Notes under the pieces: model-generated
What the model was told of the DNA's origin: nothing
The model's database searches: none
The model's input: only the letters and a program-made list of their open reading frames with translations
From: Streptomyces sp. NBC_01707
GTDB lineage: Bacteria; Actinomycetota; Actinomycetes; Streptomycetales; Streptomycetaceae
DNA length: 64,000 bases
NCBI RefSeq assembly: GCF_041438805.1
Contig: NZ_CP109190.1
Location: 4,030,001-4,094,000, forward strand
Direction: 5' to 3'
Shown here: positions 7,878 through 17,339 of the stretch, piece after piece
How positions within the stretch are numbered: position 1 is the stretch's first letter
Layout of the letters: every line of letters begins with the position of its first letter
Translations under genes and position numbers: made by a program

Positions 7878-8827
7878 GGACGTGCTCCCGACTGTGCTTC
7901 CGGTGCGCCCGGTACGCCCGGTACGCCCGCGAAGAGATCGTGTTCCCGTACACCCTCGGGCGCCCCGGAGGCCCCGCGTACCAACTCGTAGTACTCGGTG
8001 GTGAAGACAGGCTGTCCCAGATCGTTCGAAAGGGCGAAGAAAGGACCATCAACGGCGATCTGGGTGCTATGTGCCCGCATCGCCGCCGTCTTGGCCGCCA
8101 CGTGGGCCGCGCCGTCGATCTCCGTGGTGATCTGCGTGTCGTTCACCACACCCGGTACGTCGTCGATCGCGGCGATCCCCGGGAAGGCGTCGGGGGCCGT
8201 GGCGCGCAGCCGTGCGAAGGCCTGCTCGGCGACAGTGCGCGGCACCCGGTTCCAGTAGATCTTGTCGATGGTGTGCGGCGAGGCGCCAGGGGGTCCCTGC
8301 GGGGCGTCGGGCCCGGTGCGGTAGGCGGGATCGGCCGCGAGATCCGCTGCGCGCATCGCGACGCGGTGCGCCTGGATGTGGTCGGGGTGCCCGTAGCCGC
8401 CGTCGGGGTCGTACGTGACGAGGACCTGGGGCCGTACCGAGCGGATCACCTCCACGAGGTACGCGGCGGCGTCGTCGACGTCCGTGTCCCAGAAGGCGCC
8501 GGGCCGGTGGTTCTGCTCGGCGCCCATCATTCCGGAGTCACGGAACCGGCCGGGTCCGCCGAGGAACCGGTGGTCGGTGACCCCGAGCTCCTTCATCGCG
8601 GCGGCCAGTTCACCGATGCGATGGGTGCCCAGGGTGTCGTCCCGGTCGGCCACGAGGTGCGCGAGCTCGGGCGGGATGACCTCGCCCTCCTCGCCGAGCG
8701 TGCAGGTCACCAGGGTGACCTGGGCGCCCTGGGCCGCGTACAGGGCCATGGTGGCGCCGTTGTTGATCGACTCGTCGTCGGGGTGCGCGTGCACCAGGAG
8801 CAGACGACGGGCGGGAAGGTCCGTCAT
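7874..8827 (-). CDS. mshB: N-acetyl-1-D-myo-inositol-2-amino-2-deoxy-alpha-D-glucopyranoside deacetylase (mycothiol biosynthesis)
   Basis: This 317-aa LmbE-family zinc deacetylase removes the acetyl group from GlcNAc-inositol, the second committed step to mycothiol, the main low-molecular-weight thiol of actinobacteria. The N-terminal motif VHAHPDDES supplies zinc ligands His15 and Asp18 and catalytic base Asp17. The motif [12 protein letters not shown] supplies His147 and the third zinc ligand His150. Length and motifs match the MshB subgroup rather than Mca. The start at 8827 places the strand just before HAHPDDE at the usual distance; the in-frame ATG at 8857 would add ten unconserved residues. 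It is followed by the overlapping small membrane protein gene. Confidence 0.93.
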   Translation of the reverse strand: MTDLPARRLLLVHAHPDDESINNGATMALYAAQGAQVTLVTCTLGEEGEVIPPELAHLVADRDDTLGTHRIGELAAAMKELGVTDHRFLGGPGRFRDSGMMGAEQNHRPGAFWDTDVDDAAAYLVEVIRSVRPQVLVTYDPDGGYGHPDHIQAHRVAMRAADLAADPAYRTGPDAPQGPPGASPHTIDKIYWNRVPRTVAEQAFARLRATAPDAFPGIAAIDDVPGVVNDTQITTEIDGAAHVAAKTAAMRAHSTQIAVDGPFFALSNDLGQPVFTTEYYELVRGASGAPEGVREHDLFAGVPGVPGAPEAQSGARP

Positions 8828-8890
8828 GGGACCCACCCTACGAGCCGACCGGCCCACGGTCCGACCGTGGCGGGCGGCCCGGGCCCCGGG

Positions 8891-9085
8891 TCAGAACTTG
8901 ATGCCCCCGATCATGCCGGCCACATTCGTGGTCAGTTCCGAGATGGTGGGCGCGATGGACGAACTGGCGAGATAGAAACCGAGCAGCATGCAGACCACCG
9001 CATGTCCGCCCTTCAGTCCGGATTTCCGGATCAGCAGGAAGACGACGATCGCCAGCAGCACCACCGCCGAAATCGAGAGTGCCAC
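8891..9085 (-). CDS. Small conserved-looking membrane protein, 64 aa
   Basis: The protein consists of an N-terminal transmembrane helix (ISAVVLLAIVVFLLI), a short basic turn (RKSGLKGG), a second hydrophobic helix (HAVVCMLLGFYLASSSIA) and a short amphipathic end. A good AGGTGAA ribosome-binding site lies before the ATG. Codon use fits the neighbours, so I take it as real despite its size. It is transcribed toward mshB but separated by 60 bases, and divergently from the S9 peptidase gene. I do not recognise a function. Confidence 0.72.
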   Translation of the reverse strand: MALSISAVVLLAIVVFLLIRKSGLKGGHAVVCMLLGFYLASSSIAPTISELTTNVAGMIGGIKF

Positions 9086-9289
9086 GGCGGTTCACCTCCA
9101 TCAGTACGGTCGGGGACAGGCAGCACGCATGGAGCCAGCAGGTTCTTACCCACCGAGCGCTACGGATCATAACTATCCGTGCCACCGCATTGATCGGGGC
9201 ACAGCAGCACGAGGGGCGCACGACCGGGTGGTCGGGTGCCCTGCCGGGACCGGGTGCCGGAGCCCCATCAGGCCCTAGGGTTCGGGGTT

Positions 9290-11422
9290 ATGACCTTGCA
9301 GAAGCTTTCGTTTCCCCGACAGCACGCCAGGACTCAGCGGTTCACCCTCGGCGCTCCCCGTGCGTTCACCGTCTCGCCGGACGGGGAGCGGGTGATCTTC
9401 CTGCGGTCGGCCTCCGGCACGGACCGGTCCAACAAGCTGTGGGTGCTGGACCTGGCCGCCGACGGCACGCCGCAGGAGCGGGTCGTCGCCGACCCCGGGA
9501 CGCTGCTGGGCGGTTCGGCGGAGAAGCTCTCGGCGCAGGAGCGGGCGAGGCGCGAGCGGAGCCGTGAGGGGTCCTCTGGGATCGTCGGCTACGCGGTGGA
9601 CTCGGCGGCCGAGTTGGCGGCGTTCGCGCTCTCCGGGAAGGTGTACGTCGCGGAGCTGCGGGCCGGTTCGACGCGCGCGCTGCCGGTACCCGGTCCGGTC
9701 CTCGACCCCCGGCCGTCGCCCGACGGGCGCCATGTCGCGTACGTGTCGAAGGGCGCGCTGCGGGTCGTGGGGGCGGAGGGCGACGGGGACCGGGCGCTCG
9801 CGGAGCCGGAGGAGGCGCACATCTCGTACGGTCTCGCGGAGTTCATCGCGGCCGAGGAGATGCAGCGCTCGCGCGGGTTCTGGTGGTCGCCGGAGTCGGA
9901 CCGGCTGCTGGTCGCCCGGGTCGACGACAGCGCGGTGAAGCGGTGGTGGATCGCCGACCCGGCACACCCGGACCGCAAGCCCGCCGAGGTCGCGTACCCG
10001 GCGGCGGGGACTCCCAACGCCGACGTGCGGCTGCTGGTGCTGGGGCTGGACGGCGCCCGCACCGAAGTGGTGTGGGACCGGTCGCGCTATCCGTATCTGG
10101 CACAGGTGCACTGGTCGTCCCAGGGTGCCCCGCTGATCCTTGTCCAGGCCCGCGACCAGCGCAGTCAGCTCTTCCTCGCGGTGGACCCGGAGAGCGGTAC
10201 GACGCGGACGGTCCATGTCGACGAGGACCCGGTGTGGCTGGACCTCTTCGCCGGGGTGCCCGCGTGGGCGCCGGACGGGCGGCTGGTGCGGATCGTGGAC
10301 GAGGGCGGGGCGCGGGTGCTCTCGGTCGGCGACCGGCCGCTGACCGGGGCGCAGTTGCAGATCCTGGCGGTCCTGGACATCGGTGAATCGGATGTCCTGG
10401 TGACGGCGTCGGCGGGCGAGGAGGCCGCGGAGCCGGAGATCGGCGAGAGCCATGTGTACCGGGTCAACGAGCTGGGCGTGGAGCGGGTCTCCGAGGGGGC
10501 GGGAGTGCACTCGGCGGTCCGGGCGGGCGGGGTGACCGTGCTGGTCTCCACCTCGCTGGAGCGGCCCGGCGCAGCGGTGCGGGTGCTGCGGGACGGCAAG
10601 CAGATCGCCACCGTCGCGACGTATGCGGAGGAGCCGGTTCTGTCGCCGCGGGTGCAGCTCACCGAGGGGGGCGCACACCGGATTCCGTGCGCCGTGCTGC
10701 TCCCCACCGACTATCAGGAGTCGGACGGTCCGCTTCCCGTCCTGATGGATCCGTACGGTGGACCGCACGGCCGTCGGGTCGTCGCCGCGCACAATCCGCA
10801 CCTCACCTCGCAATGGTTCGCCGACCAGGGCTTCGCGGTGGTCGTCGCGGACGGCCGCGGCTCCCCGGGGCGCTCCCCCGCCTGGGAGAAGGCGATCAGG
10901 GACAACCTGGTCCTCACCCTGGACGACCAGGTGGAGGCGGTGCACGCACTCGCCGAAAGGTTCCCGCTGGATCTCTCCAAGGTGGCGATCCGCGGCTGGT
11001 CGTACGGCGGATACCTCGCGGGCATGGCCGTACTGCGGCGGCCCGACGTCTTCCACGCGGCGGTCGTGGGTGCTCCGGTGACCGACCAGCGGCTGTACGA
11101 CACCCACTACACCGAGCGCTATCTCGGTGACCCGACGACACAGCCCGAGGTGTACGCGCACAACTCGCTGCTCACCGACGAAGGGTTGTCCGAGGCCGCG
11201 GACCAGGTCCGGCCGATGATGATCATCCACGGCCTGGCGGACGACAACGTGGTGGTCGCGCACTCCCTGCGGCTTTCGTCGGCGCTGCTCTCGGCCGGGC
11301 GGCCGCACGAGGTGCTGCCGCTCAGCGGGGTGACGCACATGACTCCGCAGGAGCAGGTCGCGGAGAATCTGCTCCTGCTGCAGGTGGACTTCCTGAAGCG
11401 GTCGCTGGGGCTGATCGAGTAG
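9290..11422 (+). CDS. S9-family prolyl oligopeptidase / dipeptidyl-peptidase IV-like serine peptidase
   Basis: This 710-aa cytoplasmic enzyme (no signal peptide) has a beta-propeller N-terminal half (to about residue 450, DPPIV_N-like) and a C-terminal alpha/beta-hydrolase domain. The triad is Ser571 in GWSYGGY, Asp651 in HGLADDNV and His683 in GVTHMT. The AEEMQR motif near residue 190 corresponds to the Glu-Glu pair with which DPPIV-type enzymes bind the substrate N-terminus, suggesting dipeptidyl aminopeptidase activity. It is convergent with the first oligopeptide importer operon and probably degrades imported peptides, although it is not part of that operon. An ATG with a GGGGTT stretch before it starts the gene. 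Confidence 0.92.
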   Translation: MTLQKLSFPRQHARTQRFTLGAPRAFTVSPDGERVIFLRSASGTDRSNKLWVLDLAADGTPQERVVADPGTLLGGSAEKLSAQERARRERSREGSSGIVGYAVDSAAELAAFALSGKVYVAELRAGSTRALPVPGPVLDPRPSPDGRHVAYVSKGALRVVGAEGDGDRALAEPEEAHISYGLAEFIAAEEMQRSRGFWWSPESDRLLVARVDDSAVKRWWIADPAHPDRKPAEVAYPAAGTPNADVRLLVLGLDGARTEVVWDRSRYPYLAQVHWSSQGAPLILVQARDQRSQLFLAVDPESGTTRTVHVDEDPVWLDLFAGVPAWAPDGRLVRIVDEGGARVLSVGDRPLTGAQLQILAVLDIGESDVLVTASAGEEAAEPEIGESHVYRVNELGVERVSEGAGVHSAVRAGGVTVLVSTSLERPGAAVRVLRDGKQIATVATYAEEPVLSPRVQLTEGGAHRIPCAVLLPTDYQESDGPLPVLMDPYGGPHGRRVVAAHNPHLTSQWFADQGFAVVVADGRGSPGRSPAWEKAIRDNLVLTLDDQVEAVHALAERFPLDLSKVAIRGWSYGGYLAGMAVLRRPDVFHAAVVGAPVTDQRLYDTHYTERYLGDPTTQPEVYAHNSLLTDEGLSEAADQVRPMMIIHGLADDNVVVAHSLRLSSALLSAGRPHEVLPLSGVTHMTPQEQVAENLLLLQVDFLKRSLGLIE

Positions 11423-11467
11423 CTCCGGCCGCTCGGTCCGACAGCGCGGGGACCGTGATCGACGGGC

Positions 11468-11505
11468 AACCGGCCGGGGGGACTTGAAGGCCCTCCCGGC
11501 CGGTT
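11468..11505. terminator. Bidirectional hairpin between convergent genes
   Basis: The perfect 11-bp arms AACCGGCCGGG and CCCGGCCGGTT enclose a 16-base loop with further partial pairing. They lie between the convergent stops of the S9 peptidase (11422) and the first DppF-type gene (11585). Confidence 0.7.
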
Positions 11506-11584
11506 CACGGCACCCGCACGGCCGTACGCGGTTCATGCTGGCGCGTTCGTATATCGGACGTGCGACAGTCGAGTTGCCCATGCG

Positions 11585-12733
11585 TTAACGAATGCGGGGG
11601 CCGGCGCCCGGCTCCCCCGGCGCTTCGGGCCCCTCGGGCCTGTCCTCCGGTCCTTCCGGCTCCTCGGCGGGCTCCCCGCCGGGAGGCACCACCTGCTTCT
11701 CCTCCGCGAAGTGGCACGCCGAGTCGTGGTGGGCCGGGGTGTCCGTCAGCCGGAAGACCGCGGGGACCGCGAGCAGCGGCACCTCCAGCTCGCACCGCTC
11801 CTGGGCCTTCCAGCAGCGGGTGCGGAAGCGGCAGCCGGACGGCGGGTTGGCCGGCGACGGCACGTCACCGTGCAGGATGATCCGCTCCCGGTGCTCGCGC
11901 GCCATCGGGTCGGGCACCGGGACCGCCGACAGCAGCGCCTGGGTGTACGGGTGCGTGGGGTGGTCGTAGATCTGCTCGTCCGTACCGATCTCCGCGAATC
12001 GGCCCAGATACATCACGCCGACCCGGTCCGAGATGTGCCGGACGATGGACAGGTCGTGCGCGATGAAGACGTAACTCAGCTTGAACTCCGCCTGCAGCCG
12101 GTCGAGCAGGTTGATGACCTGGGCCTGCACGGAGACGTCGAGCGCGGAGACCGGTTCGTCGGCGACGATGATCTCCGGGTTGAGCGCGAGGCCGCGGGCG
12201 ATGCCGATGCGCTGGCGCTGACCGCCGGAGAACTGGTGCGGATAGCGGTTGATGTACTCCGGGTTGAGGCCGACGACATCCAGGAGGTCCTGCACCTTGC
12301 GGCGCCGGTCACCCTTGGGGGCCACCTCGGGGTGGATCTCGTACGGCTCCCCGATGATGTCGCCGACCGTCATCCGCGGGTTGAGCGAGGTGTACGGGTC
12401 CTGGAACACCATCTGGATGTTCCGGCGCACGGCCTTCAGCGCGCGGCCGGACAGCTTGGTGATGTCCTCGCCCTTGTACTCGATCGAGCCGGCCGTCGGC
12501 TGTTCCAGATGGACGAGCATCCTGGCGACGGTCGACTTGCCGCAGCCCGACTCCCCCACGATGCCGAGGGTCTCGCCCGCGGCCAGCCGGAAGGAGACGC
12601 CGTCGACCGCCTTGACCGCACCGACCTGCTTCTTGAACAGGATGCCCTGGGTCAGCGGATAGTGCTTGACGAGGTCGCGGACCTCCAGAATGGGTTCGCC
12701 GCCCGCGCGGATGCTCCCCTGCTCAGCGTTCAT
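11585..12733 (-). CDS. Dipeptide/oligopeptide ABC transporter ATP-binding protein (DppF type), operon 1
   Basis: This 382-aa ATPase has Walker [10 protein letters not shown] (about 60-68), signature FSGGQRQRI, Walker [15 protein letters not shown] and the oligo_HPY C-terminal region (THPYTQALL). It also has the cysteines of [15 protein letters not shown], which in this family can bind an Fe-S cluster. The C-terminal tail is rich in Glu, Pro and Gly. The start at 12733 gives an 11-base overlap with the preceding ATPase. The middle third of the gene is nearly identical at DNA level to the second-operon copy near 24570-24880 (see findings). It is the last gene of the leftward operon A-B-C-D-F. 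Confidence 0.93.
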   Translation of the reverse strand: MNAEQGSIRAGGEPILEVRDLVKHYPLTQGILFKKQVGAVKAVDGVSFRLAAGETLGIVGESGCGKSTVARMLVHLEQPTAGSIEYKGEDITKLSGRALKAVRRNIQMVFQDPYTSLNPRMTVGDIIGEPYEIHPEVAPKGDRRRKVQDLLDVVGLNPEYINRYPHQFSGGQRQRIGIARGLALNPEIIVADEPVSALDVSVQAQVINLLDRLQAEFKLSYVFIAHDLSIVRHISDRVGVMYLGRFAEIGTDEQIYDHPTHPYTQALLSAVPVPDPMAREHRERIILHGDVPSPANPPSGCRFRTRCWKAQERCELEVPLLAVPAVFRLTDTPAHHDSACHFAEEKQVVPPGGEPAEEPEGPEDRPEGPEAPGEPGAGPRIR

Positions 12734-13700
12734 CGAGCGTCTCCTTCCAGAAGTAGCAGGCGCTCTCACGGTGCTGGGCCACCTCGAACAGAGGCGGTAC
12801 CTCGCCACGGCAGATGTCCTGGGCCAGCGGGCAACGCGGGTTGAACGCGCAGCCGGGCGGGATGTGCAGCAGGTTGGGCGGCAGCCCCTTGATCGCGTAC
12901 AGCTCCTGGCCCTTCTGGTCCAGCCGTGGGATCGACTGGAGGAGGCCCTTGGTGTACGGATGCGCGGGAGCCTTGTAGATCTCGTGGACCGGGGCCGACT
13001 CCACGATCCGGCCCGCGTACATCACGGCGATGTAGTCGGCGACGTCCGCGACCACGCCCAGGTCGTGGGTGATCAGGATGAGTCCCATGTTGAGCTCGCG
13101 CTGGAGCTCGGCGAGCAGGTCCATCACCTGGGCCTGGACGGTCACATCGAGGGCGGTGGTGGGTTCGTCCGCGATGATCAGCGACGGTTCCAGTGCCATC
13201 GCCATGGCGATCATGATGCGCTGACGCATACCGCCGGAGAACTGGTGCGGGTAGTTCCCGACGCGTTCCTTCGCGGCGGGGATGCGGACCCGGTCCATCA
13301 GCTCGATGGCCTTCAGCCTGGCGTCCTTGCGGGACATCCCCCGGTGCACGACGAACATCTCGCCGAGCTGGTCCCCCACGCTGAGCACGGGGTTGAGGGA
13401 CGACAGGGCGTCCTGGAAGATCATGGCCATCTCCTGGCCGCGGATCTTCCGGCGCTCGTCGGCCTTGAGCTTCAGCAGATCGCGGCCCTTGAAGATGATC
13501 TCGCCGCTGCTGATCTTCCCCGGCGGCATGTCCAGAATGCCCATGATCGCCTGTGCCGTGACCGACTTGCCGGAGCCGGACTCGCCGAGGACGGCGAGCG
13601 TCTCGCCCTCGGCCACCGAGTAGTTGACCCCGTTGACGGCTTTGGCCACCCCGTCTCTGGTGTGGAACTCCACGTGCAGATCGCGCACTTCGAGCAACAT
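12723..13700 (-). CDS. Dipeptide/oligopeptide ABC transporter ATP-binding protein (DppD type), operon 1
   Basis: This 325-aa ATPase has Walker A GESGSGKS (39-46), signature [14 protein letters not shown], Walker [15 protein letters not shown] and the switch His in LILITHDLGVVADVAD. The HPYTKGLL motif and four C-terminal cysteines (GCAFNPRC, DIC, SAC) follow. It partners the DppF-type ATPase to form the heterodimeric engine. A GAGGAG ribosome-binding site precedes ATG 13700. The gene lies 13 bases after the permease-C stop. Confidence 0.93.
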   Translation of the reverse strand: MLLEVRDLHVEFHTRDGVAKAVNGVNYSVAEGETLAVLGESGSGKSVTAQAIMGILDMPPGKISSGEIIFKGRDLLKLKADERRKIRGQEMAMIFQDALSSLNPVLSVGDQLGEMFVVHRGMSRKDARLKAIELMDRVRIPAAKERVGNYPHQFSGGMRQRIMIAMAMALEPSLIIADEPTTALDVTVQAQVMDLLAELQRELNMGLILITHDLGVVADVADYIAVMYAGRIVESAPVHEIYKAPAHPYTKGLLQSIPRLDQKGQELYAIKGLPPNLLHIPPGCAFNPRCPLAQDICRGEVPPLFEVAQHRESACYFWKETLDER

Positions 13701-13713
13701 GGCAACGGGCTCC

Positions 13714-14688
13714 TCAGCGCAGCTTGGGGTCGAGGGCGTCGCGCACCGCGTCGCCGAGCATGATGAACGCGAGCACGGTGATCGCCAGTGCTCCGGCGGG
13801 CCAGAGCAGCATGTGCGGGGCGTTGCGGATGTACTGGGAGGCGGCCGAGATGTCGATGCCCCAGGAGACCGCCGGCGGTTTCAGACCGACGCCGAGGAAC
13901 GAGAGCGTCGCCTCCAGAGAGATGTACGTGCCCAGGGCGATGGTCGCGACGACGATCACGGGGGCGACCGCATTGGGGGCGATGTGGCGGAGCATCATCC
14001 GGGAGTTGGAGGCGCCGAGCGCGCGGGCCGCCTGGACGTAGTCGTTCTGCTTGGCGGTGATGACCGAGCCACGGGCGATACGGGCGATCTGCGGCCAGCC
14101 CAGCAGCACGATGAATCCGATCACCGGCCAGACGGTCGAGCTGGTCACCACGGAGAGGAAGACCAGGCCGCCGAGGACGACCGGGATTCCGAAGAAGATG
14201 TCGGTGATACGGGACAGGAACGAGTCCCACCAGCCGCCGAAGAAACCGGCCAGCCCGCCCAGGATGCCGCCGAGGATCGAGACCCCGACGGTCGCGCAGA
14301 CGCCCACGGTGACCGATGTCCTGGCCCCGTAGACGGTACGGGTGTAGACGTCGCAGCCCTGACCGTCGAAGCCGAACGGGTGGCCGGGCTGGGAGCCCTC
14401 CTGAGCCTTGCCCAGGTCACAGTTGAGAGGGTCCTGGTCCGCGATCAGCGACGGCCAGATCGAGATGATCACCAGGAAGAGGATGATCAGGGCGGAGATG
14501 ATGAAGACCGGGTTGCGGCGCAGGTCGCGCCAGGCGTCGGACCAGAGACTGCGGGGCTTCTCGGCAGGTCCGGTGCCCTCGGGGCCGCCCGGCGTCTTCT
14601 CCAGCGTCTCCCCTTGCGCCAGCGCGAGATCCATCGCGGCTCCTGCCCCGCCCGGGGAGATCGCTTCGTCCGGCGTCTGCTCAGGCAT
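13714..14688 (-). CDS. Dipeptide/oligopeptide ABC transporter permease (DppC type), operon 1
   Basis: The 324-aa inner-membrane subunit has a 45-residue cytosolic N-terminus and a first span at about 58-78 (VFIISALIILFLVIISIW). A periplasmic-side loop with two cysteines (LNCDLGK, GQGCDV) follows, then five more spans. The BPD_transp_1 EAA loop reads QAARALGASNSRMMLRHIAPN. The DppB stop overlaps its start by eight bases (14681-14688). With DppB it forms the membrane channel. Confidence 0.92.
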   Translation of the reverse strand: MPEQTPDEAISPGGAGAAMDLALAQGETLEKTPGGPEGTGPAEKPRSLWSDAWRDLRRNPVFIISALIILFLVIISIWPSLIADQDPLNCDLGKAQEGSQPGHPFGFDGQGCDVYTRTVYGARTSVTVGVCATVGVSILGGILGGLAGFFGGWWDSFLSRITDIFFGIPVVLGGLVFLSVVTSSTVWPVIGFIVLLGWPQIARIARGSVITAKQNDYVQAARALGASNSRMMLRHIAPNAVAPVIVVATIALGTYISLEATLSFLGVGLKPPAVSWGIDISAASQYIRNAPHMLLWPAGALAITVLAFIMLGDAVRDALDPKLR

Positions 14689-15604
14689 AGCGGATCCTCG
14701 GGTCGAGTACGGCGTACAAGAGGTCGACGATCAGGTTGGCCGCGAGGAAGACGAGGACCAGGACGGTGACGAACCCGACGACGGTCTGGGAGTTCTGGCG
14801 CAGGATGCCCTGGTAGAGCTGGTAGCCGACGCCGTGGATGTTGAAGATGCGCTCCGTGACGATCGCCCCGCCCATCAGGGCGCCCACGTCCGTACCGATG
14901 AAGGTCACGACGGGGATCAGCGAGTTGCGCAGCAGGTGCCGGAGGACGACCCGGCGCCTGGGGAGGCCCTTGGCGGTGGCGGTACGGACGTAGTCGGCGC
15001 GGGCGTTCTCGGCGATCGAGGTCCGGGTGAGCCGGGTGACGTACGCCAGGGACACCGAGGCGAGGACGAGTCCGGGGACGATGAGCTCGTTGAACGGCGC
15101 CTCCGGGGAGACGGACGGTTTGATGACGCCCCACTCCACGCCGAGGAGGAGCTGGAGCAGCAGACCGGTGACGAAGGTCGGGATGGAGATGACGACCAGG
15201 GTCAGGATCAGCACCGTGGTGTCGACGGGCCGGCCGCGGCGCAGACCGGTGATGACGCCGAGGGTGATGCCGATGACGACCTCGAAGACGATCGCGACGA
15301 TGGTGAGCCGGATGGTGATGGGGAAGGCGGTGCCCATCAGCTCGGTGACCTTCTGGCCGTTGAACGCGGTGCCGAAGTCGCCGGTGAAGACATTGCCCAT
15401 GTAGGTGGCGTACTGCTGCCAGACCGGCTTATCGAGGCCGAATTCCGAGCGGAGCTGGGCGGCGGTCGCCGGATCGCACTGGCGGTCGCCGCAGAGACCC
15501 GCGATGGGGTCGCCCATCACGTTCACCATGAGGAAGATCAGCAGCGTGGTGCCGAAGAAGACCGGAATCATCTGCAGCAGCCGCCGGATCACATAACGTC
15601 CCAT
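14681..15604 (-). CDS. Dipeptide/oligopeptide ABC transporter permease (DppB type), operon 1
   Basis: This 307-aa permease opens with the characteristic MGRYVIRRLLQMIPVFFG segment. It carries the usual extracellular domain (FGLDKPVWQQYATYMGNVFTGDFG) and has the EAA-type loop YVRTATAKGLPRRRVVLRHLLRNS. The ATG at 15604 is chosen because this N-terminus is invariant in the family; the frame extends upstream without support. A 16-bp hairpin separates it from the binding-protein gene. Confidence 0.92.
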   Translation of the reverse strand: MGRYVIRRLLQMIPVFFGTTLLIFLMVNVMGDPIAGLCGDRQCDPATAAQLRSEFGLDKPVWQQYATYMGNVFTGDFGTAFNGQKVTELMGTAFPITIRLTIVAIVFEVVIGITLGVITGLRRGRPVDTTVLILTLVVISIPTFVTGLLLQLLLGVEWGVIKPSVSPEAPFNELIVPGLVLASVSLAYVTRLTRTSIAENARADYVRTATAKGLPRRRVVLRHLLRNSLIPVVTFIGTDVGALMGGAIVTERIFNIHGVGYQLYQGILRQNSQTVVGFVTVLVLVFLAANLIVDLLYAVLDPRIRYA

Positions 15605-15650
15605 GAAGACTCCGGAGGTCGCGGGGGTCGGTGTCGCGGGGATGGGGAAG

Positions 15651-15688
15651 CCGGATGGCCGGTGCGGCACAGCGCACCGGCCATCCGG
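15651..15688 (-). terminator. Hairpin between binding-protein gene and permease gene (attenuator-like)
   Basis: The perfect 16-bp arms 15651-15666 (CCGGATGGCCGGTGCG) and 15673-15688 enclose a six-base loop. The hairpin lies just after the stop of the binding-protein gene (15699) and before dppB. It may reduce read-through or protect the upstream mRNA, so that binding protein is made in excess of the permease. Confidence 0.7.
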
Positions 15689-15698
15689 CCCTGCGGGG

Positions 15699-17339
15699 TT
15701 ACTTGACCTTGATCTGCTCGTACACCGGAACGCTGAACTGGTTCAGCGCGACGTCGGTGATCCGCTCCGAGTAGCCGGCACTGCCGTTCTGGTACCAGAG
15801 CGGGATGACCGGCATCTGCTCGGCGAGGACCTTCTCCGCGTCCTGGAAGGTGGAGACGGCCTTGGCCTTGTCCGACTCGGCGTTGGCCTTGTCGACCAGG
15901 GAGTCGAACTTCTTGTTGCTCCACTTGCCGTCGTTGGACGAGGCGTTGGTGTAGTAGAGGGGCTGCAGGAAGTTCTGGATCAGCGGGTAGTCCATCTGCC
16001 AGCCCGCGCGCCAGGCGCCCGTGAGCTTCTGCTGGGAGACCTGGCTGCGGAAGTCGGCGAAGGTGCCGACCGGGGAGCCGACGCAGGCCTTGTTGTTCCC
16101 CATCGCCTTGTTGATGCTGTTGCAGACGGCGTCGACCCACTCCTTGTGCGAGCCGGTGTCCGCGTTGTACGAGATCTTCAGCTGGCCGCCGGGGATGCCG
16201 CCGCCCTCCTGGATCAGCTTCTTGGCGTTCGCCGCGTCGTATTCGCACGGGGCCCCGCACAGCCCCTCCTTGAAGCCGCCGTCCGCGCCGAGGACCGGGG
16301 ACGTCCAGTCGGAGGCGGGGGTGCGGGTCTTCTGGAAGATCTGGTCGGTGATCTGGTCGCGGTTGATCGCCATCGAAAGGCCCTGGCGGACCTTGATGCC
16401 GCCGGGGGTGTCCCACTTCTTGTCGTAGAAGGGGAAGGCGAGGGTCTGGATGATGCCGGCCGGGGTGTTGATGTACCGGTCGCCGAGGTCCGCCTTGACG
16501 TTCTTCAGCTGCGAGGCCGGTACGTCGTCGACGAGGTCGAGGTTGCCCGCGATCAGATCGGTGTACGCGGTGTTGTTGTCGGTGTAGACCTTGAGGTCGA
16601 TGCCGCCGTTCTGCGCCTTGTCGTCACCGGGGTACTTGTCCCACTTGCGCAGGCTCATCGAGGAGCCCTTGGTGTACTTGTCGATGGTGTACGGACCGTT
16701 GCCGACGGGCTTGGCGAGCCAGCCCGCATGGTCGGTGAAGAAGGTCTGCGGCAACGGGGCGAAGGCCGGGTAGCCGAGGGTGTCCGGCCAGAGCGAGAAC
16801 TTCTGCGACAGCTTCACCGTGAAGGTCATCGGGTCGACGATCTTGAGGCCGGAGAGCTTCGCCGCGCTGGCACTGCCCGTGTCGGGGTGGACCTTGTCGT
16901 AACCGTCGATGTATCCGAAGAAGTAGGCGTTCTTCTGATTGTTCTTCAGCAGGGCGCCGTAATTCCAGGCGTCCACGAAGGACTTCGCGGTGACCTTCTC
17001 GCCGTTGCTGAAGGTCCAGCCGTCCTTCACCGTGATGGTGAAGTTCTGCGAATCGGTGGTGGCGATCTTCTGGGCGAGCATGTTCGTCGCCGCACCGGTC
17101 TTCGGGTCGTACTTCTTCAGCCCCCGGAAGACCATGTCGAGGACCTTGCCGCCCTGCACCTCGTTGGTATTGGCGGGCTCCAGCGGGTTCTGCGGGTCAC
17201 CCCACGAGGAGCTGACGATCCCATTGGCGCCACCACCGCCACCACCGCCACCGCCCCCGCCGCCGCCACCGCAGGCCGTCGCCGCCAGGGCGACGGTCAC
17301 GGCACATGCGGCCCACTTGGCCTGTGTGGCTCCGCGCAT
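15699..17339 (-). CDS. Oligopeptide-binding lipoprotein (SBP_bac_5), operon 1
   Basis: This 546-aa extracellular lipoprotein captures peptides for the adjacent transporter. The signal peptide ends in lipobox LAATAC, and a run of 14 glycines follows the lipid-bearing cysteine as a flexible linker. The mature part starts WGDPQNPLEPANTNEVQGG, as in OppA/DppA-like proteins, and ends with MPVIPLWYQNGSAGYSERI. The start at 17339 is well supported: GAGGAGG lies six bases upstream and itself falls inside the next candidate ATG codon run. It is the first gene of operon 1 and runs divergently from the bldKA-like gene. The paralogue at 28324 has the same length but a quite different sequence, so the ligand probably differs. 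Confidence 0.93.
   Translation of the reverse strand: MRGATQAKWAACAVTVALAATACGGGGGGGGGGGGGGANGIVSSSWGDPQNPLEPANTNEVQGGKVLDMVFRGLKKYDPKTGAATNMLAQKIATTDSQNFTITVKDGWTFSNGEKVTAKSFVDAWNYGALLKNNQKNAYFFGYIDGYDKVHPDTGSASAAKLSGLKIVDPMTFTVKLSQKFSLWPDTLGYPAFAPLPQTFFTDHAGWLAKPVGNGPYTIDKYTKGSSMSLRKWDKYPGDDKAQNGGIDLKVYTDNNTAYTDLIAGNLDLVDDVPASQLKNVKADLGDRYINTPAGIIQTLAFPFYDKKWDTPGGIKVRQGLSMAINRDQITDQIFQKTRTPASDWTSPVLGADGGFKEGLCGAPCEYDAANAKKLIQEGGGIPGGQLKISYNADTGSHKEWVDAVCNSINKAMGNNKACVGSPVGTFADFRSQVSQQKLTGAWRAGWQMDYPLIQNFLQPLYYTNASSNDGKWSNKKFDSLVDKANAESDKAKAVSTFQDAEKVLAEQMPVIPLWYQNGSAGYSERITDVALNQFSVPVYEQIKVK

Noticed and set aside
9162..9180. ACGGAT-CATAACT-ATCCGT inverted repeat between the 64-aa gene and the S9 peptidase gene
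   Set aside because: It may be an operator or chance. There is no second copy in the window and no linked regulator, so I do not list it as a site.
9275..11581. Open frame of 768 codons opposite the S9 peptidase
   Set aside because: The plus-strand gene has an intact catalytic triad; the reverse frame is His/Arg-rich with no motifs.
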